Source: Candidatus Zipacnadia bacterium
Lineage (GTDB): Bacteria > Armatimonadota > Zipacnadia > Zipacnadales > UBA5352
Direction: 5' to 3'
DNA length: 48,660 nt
Assembly: GCA_029820945.1 (NCBI GenBank)
Contig: JALGUJ010000024.1
Span: 1 to 48,660, forward strand
Under the pieces are notes generated by a model, which made no database searches, was not told where the DNA came from, and saw nothing but the letters and a program-made list of their open reading frames with translations. The position numbers and the translations under genes are program-made. This document shows positions 44,386 to 48,660 of this stretch, in pieces. Every line of letters begins with the position of its first letter. Within the stretch, counting starts at the first letter, position 1.

Positions 44386-45126
44386 TCACTCGTCGAGCGC
44401 AAGGCCGCCGAACCGGCGTTGCCGCCTGCTGTAGTCCTCGATCGCCCTGTCCAGGTGCTCCGGCTGGAAGTCCGGCCAGTACTCGGCCATCGAGTAGAAC
44501 TCGGCGTAGGCGATCTGCCAGAGCAGGAAGTTGCTCACTCGCAGGTCGCCGCCGGGACGAATCAGCAGGTCCACCGGCGGGATGTCGGGCACGTAGAGGT
44601 GCTGGGCGAAGACCTCCGGCGTCACGTCCTCCACGTCCAGCCCCCCGGCCACGACCTTGCTCGCGATCTTCTTCGCCGCATCGACGAGCTCGACCTGCCC
44701 CCCGTAGTTGACGCACAGGTTCAGCACCAGGCCGTCGTTCTCGGCGGTGGCCTGCTCGGCCGTGGCCAGCGCCGAGCGAAGCGGGGCGGGAAGCTCCTCA
44801 CGCCGGCCGGAGACGCGCAGGCGCGCACCACGCTCGCACAGCTCCTCCAGCTCCGCCAACAGCGCCGTCTCGATCAGCCCCATGAGGGCCTCGACCTCGG
44901 ACTCGGGCCGGCTCCAGTTCTCCGTGCTGAAGGCATACAGCGAGACGACCTCGATCCCGCGCTCCCGCGCCGCGCGCACGAACCGCCGCGCGGCGTAGCG
45001 GCCCTCGCGGTGCCCCTCCACCCGATCCAGGCCCCGCTCCCGGGCCCACCGCCCGTTCCCGTCCATGATCACCGCGACGTGCCGCGGCAGCACGATCTCC
45101 TGCCCGCTGGTTGCCACCGATCCCAT
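44386..45126 (-). CDS. uppS: Undecaprenyl diphosphate synthase
   Basis: A cis-prenyltransferase that builds the C55 lipid carrier of peptidoglycan synthesis. From ATG at 45126 (GGGGAGAGGG upstream) it has 246 residues. Signatures are HVAVIMDGNGRWA with catalytic Asp22, GHREGRYAARR, YAFSTENWSRP, NLCVNYGGQVELVDA, and DLLIRPGGDLRVSNFLLWQIAYAEFYS near the C-terminus. The upstream frame to 45228 is Gly/Arg-rich and not family-like. It closes the rpsB-tsf-pyrH-frr cluster, an arrangement common in bacteria. A hairpin lies between it and the preceding small gene. Confidence 0.96.
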   Translation of the reverse strand: MGSVATSGQEIVLPRHVAVIMDGNGRWARERGLDRVEGHREGRYAARRFVRAARERGIEVVSLYAFSTENWSRPESEVEALMGLIETALLAELEELCERGARLRVSGRREELPAPLRSALATAEQATAENDGLVLNLCVNYGGQVELVDAAKKIASKVVAGGLDVEDVTPEVFAQHLYVPDIPPVDLLIRPGGDLRVSNFLLWQIAYAEFYSMAEYWPDFQPEHLDRAIEDYSRRQRRFGGLALDE

Positions 45127-45149
45127 CCCTCTCCCCGATAACGCGAAAC

Positions 45150-45175
45150 GGCCTGGGCTCCCGGGGCCCCAGGCC
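45150..45175 (-). terminator. Hairpin upstream of uppS
   Basis: GGCCTGGG (45150-45157) and CCCAGGCC (45168-45175) make an 8-bp stem with a 10-base loop, followed on the minus strand by GTTT. It separates the rpsB-frr part from uppS and could be a partial terminator. Confidence 0.5.
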
Positions 45176-45224
45176 TTCAGCCCTCTACCGGCACCGTTCG
45201 TGACGCCGAGCCCCGCGCCGGCCC

Positions 45225-45446
45225 TCACCGGCCCTCATCTGGCGGGAACGGCGTCCTCCACACCGCCGACACGGTCAGCTCCGGCCCCTCATCGCCGGGC
45301 CGTTGGCGCAGCACGAAGGCCCGGTCACCCTCGCTGTGGGGCGGCCCCACCCACGAGACCGTCACCGGGCCCGCTCCGGCCTCCTCGAGCAGCTCCAGAG
45401 CCCGCTCGAGCGGATACCCCGTTGTGTCCGGAAGGCCGCCGGTCAT
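45225..45446 (-). CDS. Small PASTA-like protein
   Basis: Encodes 73 residues starting at ATG 45446, which overlaps the frr stop codon by four bases (ATGA), so translation is coupled. The chain (TTGYPLERALELLEEAGAG then VSWVGPP, FVLRQRPGDEG, LTVSAVW) has the helix-strand-strand-strand pattern of PASTA domains, with a possible partner strand near the end. There is no signal peptide or transmembrane span. Small conserved proteins of this type occur between frr and uppS in some Firmicutes-related genomes from memory. Function unknown; the coupling suggests a role with translation or envelope synthesis. Confidence 0.65.
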   Translation of the reverse strand: MTGGLPDTTGYPLERALELLEEAGAGPVTVSWVGPPHSEGDRAFVLRQRPGDEGPELTVSAVWRTPFPPDEGR

Positions 45447-45997
45447 ATCTCCTTGATCTCGTTGATCTTCTCTTCTCCGATCTCCTCGATCCTCTCGATG
45501 TACTCGTCGGTGAGATCCTGCACTTCCTTCTTGCCGACGCGCACCTCATCCTCGGAGAGGCCCTCGGCCTCCTCCATCTTGTCGATGGCCTCGTTGGCCG
45601 CGCGCCGGATGTTGCGAATCGCGACGCGGCCCTCCTCCACGCGCCTGCCAACCTGCCTGCAAAGCTCCTCGCGCCTCTCCTCGGTCAGGGACGGAATCTC
45701 CAGGCGGATGATGTTGCCATCGTTCGTGGGCATCAGCCCCAGCTCCGAGGTCATGATGGCCTTCTCGATGGCCGAAAGGGCGTTCTTGTCCCAGGGCGTG
45801 ATACCCAGCAGCCGCGTGTCGATCACCTGGATCGACGCGATGTGGTTCAGTGGGACGTTGGTGCCGTAGTACTCCACCTCCAGGCTCTCCACCAGGCCCG
45901 GACTGGCTCTCCCCGTCCTGTACGCCGCGAGGTCCCTCCGCACGACCTCCACCGTCTTCTCCATGTCCGTCTTGGCGCGTGCAATCAGTCGATCCAT
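45443..45997 (-). CDS. frr: Ribosome recycling factor
   Basis: Splits ribosomes with EF-G after termination. The start is at 45997, since GGAGGG lies six bases upstream of it; the ATG at 46003 directly abuts the ribosome site. The 184-residue protein has the family pattern DRLIARAKTDMEKTVEVVRRDLAAYRTGRASP, VPLNHIASIQV, RLLGITPWDK, IRLEIPSLTEERREEL and IRRAANEAIDKM. It forms the two-domain tRNA-like shape known for RRF. The gene lies between pyrH and the PASTA-like gene. Confidence 0.96.
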   Translation of the reverse strand: MDRLIARAKTDMEKTVEVVRRDLAAYRTGRASPGLVESLEVEYYGTNVPLNHIASIQVIDTRLLGITPWDKNALSAIEKAIMTSELGLMPTNDGNIIRLEIPSLTEERREELCRQVGRRVEEGRVAIRNIRRAANEAIDKMEEAEGLSEDEVRVGKKEVQDLTDEYIERIEEIGEEKINEIKEI

Positions 45998-46028
45998 CCG
46001 CATCCCTCCGTCAGGCGGGGATAGCCGG

Positions 46029-46754
46029 CTAGCGCACCACCGTGCCGATCGGCTCGCCCATCACGACCCGCACGATATTCCCGGGGACGTTCATGTTGAA
46101 CACGATGATCGGTAGGTTGTTGTCCTTCGCCAGCGATATGGCGGTGGCGTCCATCACGCGCAGGTTCCGGTTCAGAGCCTCCAGGTGTGACACCTCGCGC
46201 AGCAGCTTGGCGGCGTGGTTCTTGTCGGGGTCGCTGTCGTAGACGCCATCGACGTCGGTGGCCTTCATGATGACCTCGGCGCCGATCTCAAGCCCCCTGA
46301 GCACGCCGGCGGTGTCACTGGTGAAGTACGGGTTGCCCGTCCCTGCGCCGAAGATGACGATGCGGCCCTTCTCGAGGTGGCGGGTGGCCCGGCGTCTGAT
46401 GAAGGGCTCGGCCACCTCTCGCATGTCGATGGCGGTCTGTGCCCGAGTATCCACGCCCTTGCTTTCGAGCGCATCCTGCAGCGCCAGGGCGTTGAGCACG
46501 GTCGCGACCATGCCCGCGTAGTCCGCCGCCGCACGCTCCATCCCCTGTGCCGCGGCCTCCTCGCCCCGCCAGATGTTGCCCCCGCCCACGACCACCGCGA
46601 TCTCCACTCCGGTCGCTCTCGCATCGCGAAGCTCCCCCGCGATGCGATCGACCGTGGGCCAATGGAGCCCGTTCCTCTCCGGCCCCTTGAACGCCGCGCC
46701 GCTGAGCTTCAGCAGCACCCGGCTGTAAGGCGCACCGCCGCTCACCTGCGTCAC
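46029..46754 (-). CDS. pyrH: UMP kinase
   Basis: Phosphorylates UMP to UDP, a first committed step in pyrimidine nucleotide salvage and synthesis. The 241-residue protein of the amino acid kinase fold has [53 protein letters not shown] and [14 protein letters not shown]. The start is GTG at 46754, close after the tsf stop codon at 46761-46763. The placement between tsf and frr is the classical bacterial order. Confidence 0.96.
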   Translation of the reverse strand: MTQVSGGAPYSRVLLKLSGAAFKGPERNGLHWPTVDRIAGELRDARATGVEIAVVVGGGNIWRGEEAAAQGMERAAADYAGMVATVLNALALQDALESKGVDTRAQTAIDMREVAEPFIRRRATRHLEKGRIVIFGAGTGNPYFTSDTAGVLRGLEIGAEVIMKATDVDGVYDSDPDKNHAAKLLREVSHLEALNRNLRVMDATAISLAKDNNLPIIVFNMNVPGNIVRVVMGEPIGTVVR

Positions 46755-46760
46755 CTGGAC

Positions 46761-47363
46761 CTATTCCTCGTCCTGACCCACCTGATAGCGAACGAAACGG
46801 GCGATCACGACCTTCTCCCCGCACTGCGCGATCAGCTCGTTGAGCTTGTCTTCGATGGCCAGGCTGTCGTCCCGGATGAATGGCTGCTTGAGCAGGCACT
46901 CCGCCTCGTAGAACTTCTGCAGCCGCCCCTCCACCATCTTCTCGGCGATGTGCTCCGGCTTGCCCTCCTCCAGCGCCTGCCGCTTCAGCACCTCCCGCTC
47001 GTGCTCGAGGACCTCGCCGGGCACGTCATCGGGCGCAATCCACTTCGGAGCCATCGCCGCCACCTGCATCGCCAGGTCGCGACCAAACTCCCTGAACTCG
47101 TCGGTCCGGGCCACGAAATCGGTCTCACAGCGCAGGTCCACCAGGACCCCGATCTGACTCCCCGCGTGCACGTAGGACGCGATGATGCCCTCCTCGGCCG
47201 CCTTCCCCTCCCGCGCCATCGCGACGTCGATGCCCCTCTGGCGCAGCAGGTCCACCGCCTTCTCCATGTCCCCCCCCGCCTCCGTGAGGGCGTTCTTGCA
47301 GTCCATGAAGCCCGCGCCCGTCTTCTGCCGCAGTTGCTTGACCTGTTCAGCATTGACTGACAT
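46761..47363 (-). CDS. tsf: Elongation factor Ts
   Basis: Exchanges GDP for GTP on EF-Tu. From ATG at 47363, preceded by AGGAGG six bases upstream, it has 200 residues, shorter than the E. coli protein and in the range of the short bacterial forms. It has an N-terminal UBA-like domain LRQKTGAGFMDCKNALTEAGGDMEKAVDLLR, the CETDFVARTDEF core and a single long dimerisation-type C-terminal half with KPEHIAEKMVEGRLQKFYEAECLL. It follows rpsB by 51 bases. Confidence 0.96.
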   Translation of the reverse strand: MSVNAEQVKQLRQKTGAGFMDCKNALTEAGGDMEKAVDLLRQRGIDVAMAREGKAAEEGIIASYVHAGSQIGVLVDLRCETDFVARTDEFREFGRDLAMQVAAMAPKWIAPDDVPGEVLEHEREVLKRQALEEGKPEHIAEKMVEGRLQKFYEAECLLKQPFIRDDSLAIEDKLNELIAQCGEKVVIARFVRYQVGQDEE

Positions 47364-47414
47364 CTGCATCCTCCTGAAGCGCCGGCGCACCCCCGCGGTA
47401 CACCGGCGACTCTG

Positions 47415-48332
47415 TTAGTCTTCCTCGTCGATCAGGTCGATGAACTGCTCCTCCACGAACTGGTCCTCAACCGCGGCCTCGAACTCCTCGACGGCCTCCT
47501 CCGCCACCGCGGTCTCGGCGGCGGCCACGGCCGCCTCCTCCTCCGCCAGCGCCCGGGCCACCAGCTCCTCGTCGAGCTGGATCCCTTCGCGCGCCGCCAT
47601 CTCCCTGGCCTGCGCCAGGCTGTGCGCCTCCTCGAGCAACTGCTGCTGGTAGGCGAGGCGGCCCTCGAGCATGGCCTCCGCCATCAGGTTGGCGAAGAGG
47701 CGGATGGCGCGGATCGCGTCATCGTTGCCGGGCACCGGGTAGTCGATCGGCTCCGGGTCGCAGTTGGTGTCGATGACGGCCACGATGGGGATCTCCAGCT
47801 TCACGGCCTCGGCTACTGCTGTCTCCTCGCGCTTGGTGTCCACGATAAACACGGCGTCCGGCAGGCCGTTCATGTCCTTGATCCCGCCCAGTGAGTGCTC
47901 CAGCTTCTCACGCTCGCGAGACAGCTTGAGCGCCTCCTTCTTGGGGAGGCGTGCCCACTCGCCGCGCTCCTCGGCCTCGGTCAGCTCGCGCAGGTAGTCG
48001 ATCCTGCCCCGAATCGTCGGGTAGTTCGTGAGCATGCCGCCGAGCCATCGGTTCGTCACGTAGGGCATGCCGCACTTCTGCGCGGCCTCCCTGATCGACT
48101 CCTGCCCCTGCCGCTTGGTGCCCACGAACAGCAGCGTCCCCCCCTCTTCCCCAACCTTGCGCACGAACTCACACGCCGACTCGACGAGCCGGAGCGTTGC
48201 ATGCAGGTCGATGATGTAGATGCCGTTGCGCTCGTGGTAGATGAACGGCTTCATCTTCGGGTTCCATCGGCGCGTCTGATGACCGAAGTGTACGCCCGCT
48301 TCGAGCAGTTCCTTCATCGTCACCAGTGCCAA
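47415..48332 (-). CDS. rpsB: Ribosomal protein uS2 with acidic C-terminal extension
   Basis: Small-subunit ribosomal protein needed for binding bS1 and initiation. I choose the TTG at 48332 as start: GGAGG lies about nine bases upstream and the N-terminus [19 protein letters not shown] then matches the usual [19 protein letters not shown] form; ATG at 48317 is the alternative. At 305 residues it has a long C-terminal extension after about residue 235 made of helix and Glu/Ala-rich acidic repeats ([20 protein letters not shown]), ending DLIDEED. Core motifs [28 protein letters not shown] and [10 protein letters not shown] are normal. Confidence 0.94.
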   Translation of the reverse strand: MALVTMKELLEAGVHFGHQTRRWNPKMKPFIYHERNGIYIIDLHATLRLVESACEFVRKVGEEGGTLLFVGTKRQGQESIREAAQKCGMPYVTNRWLGGMLTNYPTIRGRIDYLRELTEAEERGEWARLPKKEALKLSREREKLEHSLGGIKDMNGLPDAVFIVDTKREETAVAEAVKLEIPIVAVIDTNCDPEPIDYPVPGNDDAIRAIRLFANLMAEAMLEGRLAYQQQLLEEAHSLAQAREMAAREGIQLDEELVARALAEEEAAVAAAETAVAEEAVEEFEAAVEDQFVEEQFIDLIDEED

Positions 48333-48352
48333 GAGACGGTTCCTCCGTTCCA

Positions 48353-48409
48353 CGGCCTGTTTGGCCGCACGTCCAGGCGCTTCGGCGTCGCTGGTGGCCG
48401 AGAAGCGCC
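48353..48409 (-). promoter_or_regulatory. Candidate structured rpsB leader
   Basis: Two stems are visible in the leader RNA: GGCGCTTC (48376-48383) pairs with GAAGCGCC (48402-48409), and CGGCC (48353-48357) with GGCCG (48363-48367), the latter just before the ribosome binding site. In other bacteria the rpsB leader binds uS2 for feedback control; here that is only an inference. Confidence 0.4.
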
Positions 48410-48501
48410 GACGTTGGTACGTTAGATTATGCGCGCCCGTGGGGCCGCCGTTGGGCCTACGGCACCCGTGCGCGTCGCCAGCCCCCATCGTCGGGAACTG
48501 C

Positions 48502-48530
48502 AGTCTACCACAACCCTAACGCACGGTCAA
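48502..48530 (-). promoter_or_regulatory. sigma70-type promoter of rpsB
   Basis: On the minus strand TTGACC (48530-48525) is followed after 17 bases by TAGACT (48507-48502). A leader of about 165 bases before the rpsB start codon results. This is the likely main promoter of the rpsB-tsf-pyrH-frr-uppS cluster. Confidence 0.72.
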
Positions 48531-48613
48531 CCGGCCCCCCAGCCGCCCAGGAGCATCGGTTTTAGGTTATGCGAGTTTTTCTGTTGTTGAGGCAGGTACT
48601 CGTGTCTAGGTTT

Positions 48614-48633
48614 GCGAACATACTCATGTGCGC
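48614..48633. repeat. Near-palindrome at the window end
   Basis: GCGAACAT (48614-48621) and ATGTGCGC (48626-48633) pair over 8 bp with one mismatch around ACTC. The GCGAA...CGC core resembles the inverted repeat of repeat A. The surrounding sequence (48541-48660) is richer in A and T than the rest of the window and has no gene. Confidence 0.4.
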
Positions 48634-48660
48634 AGCGATCGAATGGCGCAATGGCAGCTT

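Overview
The window comes from the chromosome of a GC-rich, free-living bacterium. The gene content is a bacterial core set (lon, clpX, clpP, tig, pcrA/uvrD, pyrG, recJ, rpsB-tsf-pyrH-frr-uppS) mixed with secreted carbohydrate-active and beta-propeller proteins. Intergenic spaces carry short degenerate repeats. Together these resemble environmental lineages such as Armatimonadota, but this is inference; no rRNA or other decisive marker is present. Most core genes lie on the minus strand.

Layout. 1-1700: a degraded accessory patch of small minus-strand genes (a secreted peptide, a small acidic protein, a Cys-containing phage-type small protein, an HEFGH metallopeptidase fragment fused to another gene's 5' end). 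1724-8925: a minus-strand proteostasis cluster, seven tRNAs then tig-clpP-clpX-lon, with a good sigma70-type promoter upstream of the tRNAs. 9336-18319: a glycan-related locus with a large secreted GH20-type enzyme, two divergent secreted TIM-barrel-like proteins of unknown activity and a Gfo/Idh/MocA oxidoreductase. 18774-23190: gpmA, tmk, a SpoIIIAA/Ycf45-like R3H ATPase and an orphan m4C-type DNA methyltransferase. 23213-27393: a sugar isomerase/epimerase-like protein and two beta-propeller proteins (FG-GAP type and LVIVD type). 27412-39188: pcrA, pyrG, an acidic coiled-coil protein, a PflX-type radical SAM protein, surE, serA, a class V aminotransferase, yjbQ and recJ, all minus strand. 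39485-40813: gcvH and an octanoyltransferase (lipM type) on the plus strand, divergent from recJ. 41013-44343: a response regulator whose receiver has lost its phosphorylation residues, an ABC-transporter fusion pseudogene, an amino-acid dehydrogenase-like gene and a small secreted protein. 44386-48332: the rpsB-tsf-pyrH-frr-(PASTA-like)-uppS cluster.

How genes work together. The tRNA/tig/clpP/clpX/lon block supplies decoding, nascent-chain folding and proteolysis. SerA with the class V aminotransferase, two bases apart, probably makes serine. GcvH and LipM form a substrate/enzyme pair for lipoylation. The rpsB cluster joins translation with pyrimidine nucleotide and undecaprenyl phosphate synthesis.

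Most notable: the ABC-transporter deletion fusion at the Walker A motif, the pseudo-receiver response regulator whose stop codon lies inside an intergenic repeat, the interspersed repeat families, and the two secreted enzymes that share an Asp-x-Glu...Cys-x2-Cys motif. No CRISPR array, rRNA, intact prophage, transposase or recognisable defence system was seen.
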